Source of the DNA: an uncultured Bacteroidota bacterium
Lineage (GTDB): Bacteria; Bacteroidota; Bacteroidia; Bacteroidales; P3
Direction: 5' to 3'
DNA length: 64,000 nucleotides
Assembly: GCA_902775135.1 (NCBI GenBank)
Contig: CACYKY010000005.1
Span: 1 to 64,000 of the forward strand
The notes under the pieces are model-generated. The model made no database searches. It was not told the origin of the DNA and saw only the letters and a program-made list of their open reading frames with translations. Of the stretch, positions 41,134 through 51,700 are shown in pieces. A program made the position numbers and the translations under genes. Numbering within the stretch: position 1 is the stretch's first letter; each line of letters starts with the position of its first letter.

Positions 41134-42986
41134 TCGTAATATAGGTTATGCGGCATCATGTCGCTGACGACGATCTCCCAGGGGTTGATGCCTTCATCGT
41201 CGAGGGTGCTGTGGGTGATGGCTTCTCGCTTGGGAGCCTCAACGGTCTTCAGGTGGGTGCCCGAAGCGGAGGTGTACACGATGGTATAGCTCTTCTCGGG
41301 CGAGAGGTAGAACAGGTCGGCATGCGACGTCCGGGCCTCTTCGGGACTGTCAGGCAGGCCCTCCACCTGGGCCAGGACGACAAGCAGTTCGCCCGTTTTC
41401 TTCGCCTCTATGGCATTGATGAAATAAAAGGGGGCTTCGGGGGTGTCGGCGGCATACTCCTTCAACTTCTCGTATTTGTCGGTACACCGCAGTTTGTGCT
41501 TGCACCGCAGGTTTATCAGGTCTTCGATGTCTTCGGTATCGTTGGCAATGGCAAAGGCCATCTGCGAGAAGCGGTGCAGGGCGTCGGTGTAGACGATGGC
41601 GTCCTCGGGCAGCGCGTCGAAGTAGCCGCTCCGGCCCATGTGGTTGAGGATCTCTACGCGGTTTTTGTTGCAGGCCAGCGCCCGCGCCATGTGTTCGTTG
41701 GTGTAGCCGTTGAGCAGGGTGAAATAGCCTAGGATGATGCACCATAGTATCCTGAGGGCGTTCCGCCATCCTGTGTGTCTCATCCCTTTGAGTGATGCCG
41801 TCACCGCTGCCATCAGCACCAGCGCTACGCCGAAGTAGGCATACAGCGAGGTGACGTAGCCTTTCATCCACGACGCCCAGTCGGCGTTGTATTTCTCCGA
41901 CACCGCTATCAGCGTGTGGGCAAACAGGGCGATGGCTGTGCCCACCACGACGGTCTTCACTATCTGTCTCCAGCTAAGGGTCGAGGGCTTCTTGGTCAGC
42001 CACCACAGCAGTCCTGCCGCCAGCAGCGCACAGATCCATGTGGTGGGCGAGGCGTGCCCCATGATGCTCAGCGGCGAATTGGAATGTCCTCCGGGCAGGA
42101 GGGAGTAGTCGGCAATAAGTCCTTTCTTGTGGAAGAAGATCTGCCCCGGGAGCGCGATGGTGGCACATTTGTACATCACCTGCCAGAAGTTCGACAGGCT
42201 GAAGGTTGCGGCGTTGAACGAGGTGCCGTCGTAGAACGAGAGTCCGCTGTGCTGCAGGTATATCCTGTATCCCATGTATATGGCCACATAGACGATGGCG
42301 GCCACCAGCAGCGGCAAGGTCTCGTGGTAGGTGGCGCGCTTGCGCAGCATCGGCGCAAGGCCTTCGCGCCGCCAGTGGCGTACGATGACATAGAGGCCCA
42401 GCATCATCGCAAAGATGAGGTAGGTCTCGTAGAAGAGGAAACTGATGAATATCAACAGCCCTCCCACCCAGGGGCGCCATAGGCGTCGCTCCCCTTCGGG
42501 GCGCTGGTAGTGGTTCACATACATCAGGCAGCCCAGCAGGAAGATAATCAGGCTGAAGGTGAAGTAGAAGGGATAGCTCGCAACGGCGATGAAGTAGTTC
42601 GGGGGTGCGGCAACGGTGTTGATGAGCAGGAGCAGCAGCGTGATCAATGCCGCCTTGCGCGAGTGGAGCACCCGGCCTACGAGGTAGACAAACAGCAGGT
42701 ATGCCCCGTAGAGCGTCCCATATTGTATCACTTTCGCCGCCAGGAAGTTGTCCGGCAGGTAGGGCACATAGTAGAAGTATTTCGTAATCAGGAAGTAGAA
42801 GCGTCCCGTGATGGCGTAGTAGTAGTGGTCCATTGCCCAGTAGTCCCACGACTGCTGGGCGGTGACATAATACTGGAAGTCGTCGGAGGTGTTGAATCCG
42901 ATGTCGAACAGCGGTATCGCCATCAGCACCGCCACCACCAGCAGGGCCATATAGGGGAGCAATGTCTTCAATGCCGGCAACTTCAT
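41130..42986 (-). CDS. Polytopic membrane protein, probable glycosyltransferase-like
   Basis: A 618-residue integral membrane protein with about 10-11 hydrophobic helices in residues 8-430, and a soluble end. The early segment GFNTSDDFQYY just after the first helix has acidic residues where GT-C transferases keep their catalytic Asp, so a lipid-linked sugar transferase is plausible. I do not recognise a named family. It overlaps the GT2 gene upstream and the GH5-like gene downstream by four bases each, tying it to glycan metabolism. Confidence 0.65.
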   Translation of the reverse strand: MKLPALKTLLPYMALLVVAVLMAIPLFDIGFNTSDDFQYYVTAQQSWDYWAMDHYYYAITGRFYFLITKYFYYVPYLPDNFLAAKVIQYGTLYGAYLLFVYLVGRVLHSRKAALITLLLLLINTVAAPPNYFIAVASYPFYFTFSLIIFLLGCLMYVNHYQRPEGERRLWRPWVGGLLIFISFLFYETYLIFAMMLGLYVIVRHWRREGLAPMLRKRATYHETLPLLVAAIVYVAIYMGYRIYLQHSGLSFYDGTSFNAATFSLSNFWQVMYKCATIALPGQIFFHKKGLIADYSLLPGGHSNSPLSIMGHASPTTWICALLAAGLLWWLTKKPSTLSWRQIVKTVVVGTAIALFAHTLIAVSEKYNADWASWMKGYVTSLYAYFGVALVLMAAVTASLKGMRHTGWRNALRILWCIILGYFTLLNGYTNEHMARALACNKNRVEILNHMGRSGYFDALPEDAIVYTDALHRFSQMAFAIANDTEDIEDLINLRCKHKLRCTDKYEKLKEYAADTPEAPFYFINAIEAKKTGELLVVLAQVEGLPDSPEEARTSHADLFYLSPEKSYTIVYTSASGTHLKTVEAPKREAITHSTLDDEGINPWEIVVSDMMPHNLYYE

Positions 42987-43924
42987 TGGTCCTTCTCTTT
43001 GGTGGTGTAGTCGATGAGGTAGATGGGTCTCCCTTTCGCTTCGTCGAGGACTATTCCCACATAGTAGCCCGTAATGCCCACCACGAGGAGCAGTACGGCG
43101 GCGAAGGCGCTGAGGAAGATGATGAGCGTGGTGTAGCCTCCCACGGGGCGGTCCACAATCCACATTACGATGGAGTATACGATGAGCGCCACGCTGAGCA
43201 GGCCGAATAGCAGTCCGCTGTAGATGCCCAGCTTCAGCGGCGCCTTCGAGAACGAGGCTATGGAGGTGAATGCCAGGCGGGCAAGCTTGGACATCGGGTA
43301 CTTGCTGTGTCCCGCCGCCCGTCGGGGAGCGCGGTAGGCGAGTGTGGTGGAGCGGAAGCCCACCGTCTGTATCAGTCCCCGCAGGAAGCGCGTGCGCTCG
43401 CGGTAGTCCTTTCGCAGCACCTCGGCCACACGGCGTGACACCATGAAAAAGTCCGAGGCGTTGGGCTGCAGCTGGGCATCCGACATCCGGTTGATGATGC
43501 GGTAGAAGAGTCCCGACGTGATGTGTTTGAGCCATCCGCCGTCGGCGCGGTCCTCCCGCACCATAGTGACCACGTCGTAGCCTTCGGCATAGAGGCTCAT
43601 TATCTGAGGCAGCATTGCCGGAGGGTTCTGCAGGTCGGCATCCATGCACACAATCCCATCTCCATTCGCATGGTCGATGCCTGCTATCATGGCGGCCTCG
43701 TGGCCGAAGTTGCGCGAGAAGTGGATGGCTTTCGCATACGGATTGTCGGCCACCAACCGGTCGAGCAGCAATCGGCTGCCGTCGGAGCTGCCGTCGTCGA
43801 CATAGATTATTTCGACATCATAATCCAACTGCCGAATCGTCTTTTCCAACTCATCGTGGAAATGCTGCAGGACAGCTTCCTCATTGTATACCGACACGAC
43901 GATAGAAAAGTGTATTCTTTCCAT
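42983..43924 (-). CDS. GT2 glycosyltransferase, polyprenyl-phosphate type (GtrB/ArnC-like)
   Basis: A 313-residue enzyme with a GT-A domain (1-225) and two C-terminal membrane helices (about 228-300). Motifs: VVSVYNEEAVL, VDDGSSDGS, CMDADLQNPP (metal-binding DxD region) and the end region YRAPRRAAGHSKYPMSKL. It should load a sugar on undecaprenyl phosphate for flipping and use by a GT-C enzyme. The GT39-like gene upstream and the polytopic protein downstream are the likely users. Confidence 0.92.
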   Translation of the reverse strand: MERIHFSIVVSVYNEEAVLQHFHDELEKTIRQLDYDVEIIYVDDGSSDGSRLLLDRLVADNPYAKAIHFSRNFGHEAAMIAGIDHANGDGIVCMDADLQNPPAMLPQIMSLYAEGYDVVTMVREDRADGGWLKHITSGLFYRIINRMSDAQLQPNASDFFMVSRRVAEVLRKDYRERTRFLRGLIQTVGFRSTTLAYRAPRRAAGHSKYPMSKLARLAFTSIASFSKAPLKLGIYSGLLFGLLSVALIVYSIVMWIVDRPVGGYTTLIIFLSAFAAVLLLVVGITGYYVGIVLDEAKGRPIYLIDYTTKEKDQ

Positions 43925-43927
43925 GGT

Positions 43928-45523
43928 TCAGTAAGTTATATTGTCTTTGTTACGGAAAAAGTCTTCCGTTGTTTTGTTTTCCACGCTGTCTGCTATCGAA
44001 CACAGCGACAGGGTGTCGTTGCCTGCAATACGATGAAGCCGACCGAGTACGGGAGCTTCGTCGAAGTAGCGACGGAAGGAGTTGTCTTCTATTACAACGA
44101 CATCGAAAGGAAACGTGAGAGCGTGGTTTACCACAGTCGTGTCGTTCCACATCACGACGAAGCCTTCCCTGTCCATCATGCAGAACGGAGTGTTCTGCGG
44201 ATAGGCGAACAAAGCCAGCATACTGACATTGTCGCCGACACCTGCCGCCTTGAACATACGATTTGCGCTTTTGTATGCTATGGCGGTCTGAAGAGCCTCG
44301 ACACCTTCCTTGCGGCGCAACTCCTGCATCTCTATGGCCTGCCATGTCATGACCGTCGCCAGAGCGACAACCACTACCATACTGGCGGAAGTAGCTATCT
44401 TTCCCTTGATGTCGGGCAATTTGGCAAGCAGCAGTACAATCATGAACACTATCGGCAGGAAGAAGCTGTCGAGAAAGTAGTAATCGTGGTCCTTGTACTG
44501 AGCAAACATAGCCAGAGCAAAGAGGACTTCGCCCCCAAGCCATATTGCCAGCAGCCACCACAGCGACAACGCCCCGTTGCGCTGCCGTCGCTGTCGTCGT
44601 ACAAACATGCACACCAAGACGCACACGGCCAATGCCACCACCAGCCAATGCTGAAGGCGCTGGAAGTAGTGGAATGCCCATCTGTCGTGCACATTCTGCA
44701 GCACATCGGAAGCCTGATCGGCACTTTGGACCGGCAACAGGCTCGACAGGAACAAGGAACCATATCCAGCACGGAGGTGCATATTCCAGAGATAGTATGC
44801 GGCAAACGCCAATGCGCCCAAAGAAAAGGGAAGCCACGACCGCCGCCAGGAGGTCTCATGGCGCAGCAGCCGAAGGAGGTGGAAGCAGGCTACAGCCACC
44901 CATAGTACAGCCAAAGAAGTGCGTTGCAGCATTGCCAAGGTCAGCATTGCCAAAGCGGCGAAAAGCCACCGCTGACTGTAGCCCCGCAAGTGCATGGCGT
45001 AGCAGAACAGTCCAGCCAAAGCACACGACAACGCAGGAACCGTCGGTATGAACGACGAACTGTAGTAGGCAAAGCATGGGGCCGTGGAGCACACAGCGGC
45101 TGCGAGAAACGCTTTAGACTTGGAACGGGCCAGCAGAAATGCAAGGGCATAAAGCATCCACATGCCGAATATAGACACAGCCAAGGTCCATCCGCGGAAC
45201 ACCCACGGCGCCGTGGTACCCAGCAGACGCATCAGCAGGCTAACGCAATAGTGGTGGAGGGGAGGGTCGCATGCCGTGACCGTAGTCAACGGCATATCCG
45301 GATCCATCTGCTGTTTGTTGAGGATAAGGGTTTGCGGGTGGAAGAGGTCGCCGCCGTTATGCAAGAAACCCAGTGCCAACGAGTAGTTGTCGGCCTGAGC
45401 CCAAGCATGTATATATGCCGGTGGCTCGTTCAGATGCTTGACACTGATGGCACAGGCAATCAAAGCCAGTGCCATCAGGCCAGGCAGGTGAGGGTAAAAC
45501 AGCTTAGTAGCCGAAAATCTCAT
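43928..45523 (-). CDS. GT39/ArnT-like membrane glycosyltransferase
   Basis: A 531-residue polytopic protein with about 11 membrane helices. The first periplasmic loop, HAWAQADNYSLALGF, carries the acidic residue seen in GT-C enzymes of the PMT/ArnT group, which move a sugar from a polyprenyl phosphate to lipid A, a glycan or a protein. The acceptor is unknown. The start overlaps the last 20 bases of the M16 peptidase gene in another frame, and the next gene follows after three bases. Confidence 0.75.
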   Translation of the reverse strand: MRFSATKLFYPHLPGLMALALIACAISVKHLNEPPAYIHAWAQADNYSLALGFLHNGGDLFHPQTLILNKQQMDPDMPLTTVTACDPPLHHYCVSLLMRLLGTTAPWVFRGWTLAVSIFGMWMLYALAFLLARSKSKAFLAAAVCSTAPCFAYYSSSFIPTVPALSCALAGLFCYAMHLRGYSQRWLFAALAMLTLAMLQRTSLAVLWVAVACFHLLRLLRHETSWRRSWLPFSLGALAFAAYYLWNMHLRAGYGSLFLSSLLPVQSADQASDVLQNVHDRWAFHYFQRLQHWLVVALAVCVLVCMFVRRQRRQRNGALSLWWLLAIWLGGEVLFALAMFAQYKDHDYYFLDSFFLPIVFMIVLLLAKLPDIKGKIATSASMVVVVALATVMTWQAIEMQELRRKEGVEALQTAIAYKSANRMFKAAGVGDNVSMLALFAYPQNTPFCMMDREGFVVMWNDTTVVNHALTFPFDVVVIEDNSFRRYFDEAPVLGRLHRIAGNDTLSLCSIADSVENKTTEDFFRNKDNITY

Positions 45524-48413
45524 CCAGCGAGAGTTTCTTCACTTTGCCGAACTTCGCGAGGGCATTGAAGTCCATCTCGCTCTCTTTGCCGAGGATGAGG
45601 TAGGTCTTCTTCTGTCCTTTGACGTGCTGCTTCTGGAAGTTCACGAGGTCCTGCATCGTCATCTTCTGGTAGGCCTGGAAGTTCTGCTTGCGCAGGGGCT
45701 CTTTCCAGCCCATCAGCTCGCAGTTGAGGTAGGCGCTGATGATGCCGAATTTGGTAGTGCGGGCGGTGCGGCTGCCGGCCAGCAGGGCCTCCTTGGCCAG
45801 CTTGAAGTTGGCTTCGGCCTGCGGCATGTCGTTGAAGAGCTCCTCATAGGCATTGAGGGCGTCGAGGAGCTTGTCGTTCTGGGTGATGACGTTGGCGCTG
45901 TTGTAGAAGTAGCCGTCCTTGTCGCTGCCATAGGTGTAGTGGCTGCTGGCGCTGTAGGCCAGGCTGCGTTTCTCGCGCATCTCCTGGAAGACGATGGCGT
46001 TCATCGAGCCGCCGAAGTATTCGTTGAAGAGGTTCATGCCGGGCACCTGGGCGGTGGCGAAGTGCTCGCCGCGGAAGTATTCGGTGACATAGGTGTTCTT
46101 GGCGTTGTAGTCCACGAAGAGGACGGTGTTCTCGTTGGTGGCCTGGGGCTGGTACACCTTGTTGGCGGGAACCTCCTTGGTGGGCTTCACGGTGTGGATC
46201 TTGTTCACTACGGCGGTGGCCTCCTTGAGGGTCAGCGGTCCATAGTAGAGCACGCGGTGCTTATAGGTGAAGAGGTTGTGCAGGGCGTCGGTGAGCTGCT
46301 TGGCGGTGTAGGCGCGCAGCTGGGCGTCACTCTCGGTGCTCTCCTTGATATACTGCTCGCCGAAGATGCCGTAGGTGTTCAGGGCGCGGAAGGCGGCACG
46401 CTGGTTGGTCTTGTTGTCGGTGCGGCTCTTGATGGCGCGCTCCACGAGCATCTGCAGCGCCTCGTCGTTGGGCTGGGCGCTGGCCATGATCTCCTCCACG
46501 AGGCTCATGGCTTTCTCCATGTTCTCAGCCAGTCCGCTGACGCTGACGGTCACCGTGCGGCCGCCGACGCTGATGCCCCACGAGCAGGCCAGCTTGTAGA
46601 ACTCTTCCTGCAGCTCCTCGGCCGTATGTTTCGGGGTGTTCAGGTAGTCCACCAGGTCCGAGGCCAGGTCGATGGTCTTGTCGGCCGTGCTGCCGAACTC
46701 AAAGCGGTACTGCAGGGTGAAGGTGCCGTTCTCCACGTTCTTCACATACAGCACCTCGCTGCCGTTCTGGGTCTTGCCCTTCTGCAGGTCTTTCTTGAAG
46801 TTCACGAACTGCGGCTGGATGGGCTTGGCTTTGGCGGCATCAGCTTTGATGCTGGCCAGGAAGGGACTCTCGGTGTCGCGGCTCACATAGATGGGGGTGA
46901 TGGCGGGTTTCTGCACCTTGGTCACCGGGTCGGGGGTGTCCTGGTGCTTGTATACGATGACGTAGTTGTTGTCCTTGCAGATACGGTTGGCAAAGTCCAC
47001 GATGTCCTTCTTCGTGATCTTGGCCAGCTCGTTGATTTCGTTGCACACTTGATCCCAGCTCTGGTGCTGCACGAAGGCGTAGGCCATCTGGCTGGCGCGA
47101 CTGTCGTTGCTCTCGGCCATCTTCATGATCTGGAGCTTCAGCTGGTTGATGCCGGCTTTGATGAGGTCCTCGTCAAACTGGCCGGCCTTCAGCAGGTCTA
47201 CCTGCTCCAGCAGCAGGTCGCGCAGCTGGCCGAGGGTCTGGCCCTGGGTGGGACGGCCGCCGAGCATGAAGGCGGCATAGTCGTTGAGAGTGTAGGTGCC
47301 GGCATAGGCACCTAGGCAGAGCTGTTTCTGGTTGAGGTTCAGGTCGATGAGGCCGCAGCTGCCGTTGTTGAGCACATACTCCATAGCCTGCGCCAGGAGG
47401 GCGTCTCTGCTGCCGTTACCCTCCTCGATGCGGAAGGCAATGGTGAGGCTCTCGGGATCCTGGCCGTTCACCAGGCGGATGATGGGGCTGGTGATGGGCT
47501 CCTCCTTCACCTTGCGGAAGGCCGGCACCTTGCCGGGAACCCAGCTGCCGAAGTATTTGTCTATGATCTTGATGGCCTCGTCAGGGTTGAAGTCGCCGGC
47601 CATAGCGATGCACATGTTGTTGGGCACATAGTAGGCGGCGTGGTATTCGCGGATGTTCTTCATCGAGGGGTTCTTCAGGTGCTCGATGGTGCCGATGGTG
47701 GTCTGCTGACCGTAGGGGTGATGGGGGAAGAGGGCCGCCATCATCGTCTCGTTGACGCGACGGTTGTCCTGCGCCATGCCGATGTTCTTCTCCTCATATA
47801 CGGCCTCCAGTTCGGTGTGGAACAGACGCAGCACCAGGTTGGGGAAGCGGTCGCCCTCCACCTTGGCCCAAGCTTCCAGCTGGTTGGCGGGGATATTCTC
47901 CACATACATCGTGTAGTCGTTGCTGGTGAAGGCGTTGGTGCCTTCGCTGCCGATGGCCGTCATACTCTTGTCGTACTCGTTGGCGATGGCGATGGTCGAG
48001 GCCACGTAGCTGATGCTGTCAATCTGGTGGTAGATGGCGGCACGGGCCGCCTCGTTGGTGGTCTTGCGGTACACCTCGTAGAGCTCTTCTATCTTCTGCA
48101 ACTCCACTTTCTCGCGCTCCCAGTCGGTGGTGCCCAGCTGGTGGCTGCCCTTGAAGAGCATGTGCTCCAGGTAGTGGGCCAGACCGGTGGTCTCGCTGGG
48201 GTCGTTCTTCGATCCGGCGCGCACGGCGATGTAGGTCTGGATGCGCGGAGCGTCCTTATACACGCTCATGAACACCTTCAGACCGTTCTTCAGCGTGTAC
48301 TCGCGCACGCCCAGCGGGTCATTGTCGTAGGTCTTGTACTCGTACTTCTGTGCGCTCACGCCCGTGAAGAGCATTGCAGCCACAAAGCACAGCATTACTG
48401 TTACTTTTTTCAT
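45504..48413 (-). CDS. M16 family zinc peptidase (two-lobed, PqqL-like)
   Basis: A 969-residue exported metallopeptidase. The signal peptide ends VSAQ (22). The inverted zinc motif is H80-YL-E83-H84 in LAHYLEHMLFKG, with the downstream Glu in LEAVYEEKNIG. The second, inactive-type M16 half covers about 540-960. Such proteins degrade peptides in the periplasm. It is the first gene of a leftward run that continues with glycosyltransferases, overlapping the GT39-like gene by 20 bases. A -7 box lies at 48470-48477. Confidence 0.92.
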   Translation of the reverse strand: MKKVTVMLCFVAAMLFTGVSAQKYEYKTYDNDPLGVREYTLKNGLKVFMSVYKDAPRIQTYIAVRAGSKNDPSETTGLAHYLEHMLFKGSHQLGTTDWEREKVELQKIEELYEVYRKTTNEAARAAIYHQIDSISYVASTIAIANEYDKSMTAIGSEGTNAFTSNDYTMYVENIPANQLEAWAKVEGDRFPNLVLRLFHTELEAVYEEKNIGMAQDNRRVNETMMAALFPHHPYGQQTTIGTIEHLKNPSMKNIREYHAAYYVPNNMCIAMAGDFNPDEAIKIIDKYFGSWVPGKVPAFRKVKEEPITSPIIRLVNGQDPESLTIAFRIEEGNGSRDALLAQAMEYVLNNGSCGLIDLNLNQKQLCLGAYAGTYTLNDYAAFMLGGRPTQGQTLGQLRDLLLEQVDLLKAGQFDEDLIKAGINQLKLQIMKMAESNDSRASQMAYAFVQHQSWDQVCNEINELAKITKKDIVDFANRICKDNNYVIVYKHQDTPDPVTKVQKPAITPIYVSRDTESPFLASIKADAAKAKPIQPQFVNFKKDLQKGKTQNGSEVLYVKNVENGTFTLQYRFEFGSTADKTIDLASDLVDYLNTPKHTAEELQEEFYKLACSWGISVGGRTVTVSVSGLAENMEKAMSLVEEIMASAQPNDEALQMLVERAIKSRTDNKTNQRAAFRALNTYGIFGEQYIKESTESDAQLRAYTAKQLTDALHNLFTYKHRVLYYGPLTLKEATAVVNKIHTVKPTKEVPANKVYQPQATNENTVLFVDYNAKNTYVTEYFRGEHFATAQVPGMNLFNEYFGGSMNAIVFQEMREKRSLAYSASSHYTYGSDKDGYFYNSANVITQNDKLLDALNAYEELFNDMPQAEANFKLAKEALLAGSRTARTTKFGIISAYLNCELMGWKEPLRKQNFQAYQKMTMQDLVNFQKQHVKGQKKTYLILGKESEMDFNALAKFGKVKKLSLDEIFGY

Positions 48414-48760
48414 CTTTTTCTCCTGTTATTTAATTGTTTATACTTGATTTGATTATCTTTTTCCAACTGCAAATATACACTTTTTTTCTTAACCCGAAGC
48501 GGAAATCGTTTGTTTCTTCGAAACAGTCGTTTTCTCGCCTCAGCATAGGGAGCAAGCACCCTCTGCGTTCGGCTTAACGAAAACGTTCATTTTCACCATA
48601 TAAATAATGATCCTCCGCCATTCCACCGCCGCCCTGCCCGGTGCGTACCATCTTTATACCACAGTCGAGGTTGATATGACGGTGGTAGGGAGATGGGAAG
48701 AAGAAGGGAAGAAGAGGGTGGGTAGAAGGTATTCAGGGTTTGGGTGTAACCTTTTTCACC
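48414..48760. other. Intergenic region with M16 gene promoter
   Basis: 347 bases. The end near the M16 gene is AT-rich and has the -7 box TATATTTG on the minus strand (48470-48477), 57 bases before the start. The rest has no open frame, hairpin or repeat I can support. Confidence 0.6.
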
Positions 48761-51700
48761 TCACTTGACGATGAGCTTGCGGACGGCGGTGGAGCTGTTG
48801 GAGGTGACGCGGACGAAATAGGTGCCGGCGGACAAGTCGTTGAGTGGCAGGGTGGCAGAGTGGCAGAGTGACTGAGCGGTGATGACAACGCGGCCGTTCA
48901 TGTCGAGGAGTGTGATCGTCGACGGCTGGTCGACGCTGATGGTCACGGCGTTGTGGGCCGGGTTGGGATAAATCATTATCTCAAAACTATTGTCTCCCAC
49001 CTCGCCGATGCCGACGCCGGTGCTGTCGGCCACCCACTCGAAGAGGGCGGTGACGATGGTGTCGCTAAGCACCAGGAGTGTGCGCGGGGTGTCGTTGGCG
49101 CCGTCGCTCCAGCCGAGGAACTGCCAGTGGCCTCCCGCAGTGGCGGTGTCGACCATCGTGTAGCCTATCTCGACGAGAGAGCTGTCGGGGTAGCGGCCGC
49201 TGCCGTAGGTTTCGCAGGCGCCCTCGACGTTAGTGTTGACGGTGACGGTGTGCCAGAGGGTGTCGGCGGGGATGGCCTCGAAGTAGGCGGTGGCGGTGAT
49301 GTCGGAGGTCACCGTGAAGGAGTAGGGGTTGTCGGGGATGATGGCGGTGTGGTAGGGCGAGAGGCTCCAACCGAGGAAGCGGAAGCCCTCGAAGGGTGTG
49401 GCGGCGAGGGTAACGGTGCTGCTGTCGGGGTAGGTGCCGGCACCGAGGGCAGAGCCCATGGTGCTGTCGTTGACGGCGAGGGTGACGGTGTGCCAGAGGA
49501 TGGGCAGGGTGTCGGTGGTGAAGACGGTGGTGGCGGCGAGGCTGGTGTCGCCTTCGGCGCAGATGGCGCGGAGGGCTACGCTATAGGTGGTGTTGGGGGC
49601 TAGGGTTGAGAGGAGGAGGGAGGAGTCGTTGACGATGACGGTGGTGTCGTCGAGGGTGACGGCCCAGGAGGTCTCGGAGGCGCCGGCGGACCACGAGAGG
49701 GTGGCGCCGGAGGCGGAGATGTCGCTCACGACGAGGTTGGCGGGTGTGGCGCAGAGGGCCTGCTGGAAGAGGAGGTTGTCGATGGCGGCAGGGGGATTGC
49801 TGCCGTCCATAAAGTCGTTGGTCCAGTAGAAGAGCAGGCGGTAGACGCCGTTGGCGTCGAGGGAGAGGGTGGTGTCGAAGTGCTGCCAAAGGGTCTGTCC
49901 CTGGAGGGTGCCGGCGGTGATGGCGATCCAATCGAGGGGATAGTCGTCGTCGTAGATGTCGTTGTTGTTGTCAGGCGTGAGGACGACGGTGTCGGGCACG
50001 AGGAAGGCGCGGAGGTAGTCGTATTCGGCTTCGCCGTTGGCGCGCCAGTCGAAGCTGATGGAGTAGCGTCCGGCATCGATGCTGAAGGTCTTGTAGGCGA
50101 AGGAGTAGGAGGTGGAGGTGGTGTAGTAGTAGTTAGTGGTACCGTTGGCGCTGATGTAGAGGGCGTTGGAACCGCCGTTGTTGACGGCGGAGCCGAGGGT
50201 CCAGGCGTTGACGCCGTTGAGGAAGAGCCATGCGTTGTCGTCGGAGGGCTCGAAGCCGGTGGAGTAGGGGAGGGTGGCCGCGTTGAGGCCTGTGGTGGCG
50301 AGGGCGGTGGTCTCGTCGGAGCGTTCGCCGTCGCAGATGCGGGCCACGTGGACGGTGTAGGTGGTGGCCTGGGCGAGGCCGGAGGAGAAGAGGAGGCTGT
50401 TGGCGGCGGTGACGGTGGTGGAGTCGACGATGGAGTCGCCGAGGGTGAGCCAGGCGGCGTAGTTGTCATTGACGTCGTCGATGGTGATGGTCAGGGAGCT
50501 GGAGGTGGCGTCGGTGACGTAGATGTCGCCGGGACGGCGGCAGGGGGAGATGGGACGGATGGTGATATTGTCGACATACCAGTCCCAGCTGTTGCGTGTG
50601 GGAGTGGAGTGCTTAAAAGCCAGGAAGGCGTGGTCGGGGAGGGTGTCGAAGGAGAAGCGCTCGAGGCGGTAGTTGTCGTTGGCGAAGGAGGCGGTGTTCC
50701 ACTCGGCGATGGTGACGAAGGTGGAGGTGTCGGCGAGGTCGGTGAGGTAGCCCAGGCGGAGGGTGCCGCAGTAGCTCTGGTGGTGGTTCTCGGGGCGGTG
50801 CATGAAGCTCATCTCGAGGGCGTTGGTGACGGTGTCGAAGGGTGGGAAGGCGACAATGCAGCCGGTGGGCTCGGAACGGTCGAACTGGAGGTGGTGGGAG
50901 CCGCTGAAGGGCTCGGCATCGGCGACGGTGACGTTGTTGCTAGCGAGTGTGCGAGGCGTCAGCTGGCGCCAGCAGGAGAGCACCTCCTCGACGTTGCCTG
51001 TGGCGGCGGAGTCGAAGTTCTCGACCCAGGGGAAGTCGGCGGTGGGAGCGCAGAGCGTGCGGAAGGAGGCTGTCGCCGAGTCGCTGGAGAGGCCCATGCC
51101 GCAGTAGCTGGAGAGGGCGAAGATGTAGGTGGTATTGGGGAGTAGACCGCTGACGGAGGCTACGGTGTCGTAGACGTCGACGGAGGTCCAGGAGGAATCG
51201 TCGGGGAGGCAGTAGCTGAGGGTGTAGTGCTCGGCGTTGGGCGAGAGGGGCCAGGAGAGGGCGATGCTGTCGTGGGTGACGGCGGAGAGCGAGAGGGGTC
51301 CTGGGCGCTCGCAGGTGGGAGCAAGGTGGAGGTTGAGGTTGTCGAGGTAGTTCTCGCTATAGGTGCCGCCATAGGGCATGAGGATGGCTATGGAGCGGCG
51401 GTTGCCGGAGTACTGGGAGAAGCTGGCGGTGTGGGTCTCCCAGTCGCCGCCCTCGGTGTGGTAGAAGCCTATGGAGTCGTAGATGCCGAGACGGAGGGCG
51501 GTGTCGTTGTCGGCGACGGCTACGGTGATGTAGGCGTTGGTGTAGGAGATGTTGGTGGGGCTGGCGTGGAGGTCGAAGGTGAGCTCGAGGGTGTTGATGT
51601 CGATCCCGTCGTCGAGGGGCGGGAAGAGGAGGTAGAAGAAGCGTCCGAAGGTGGTGATGCGGCCGTAGAACACCTTGTTGTCGGTGCCGGAGACCCAGGG

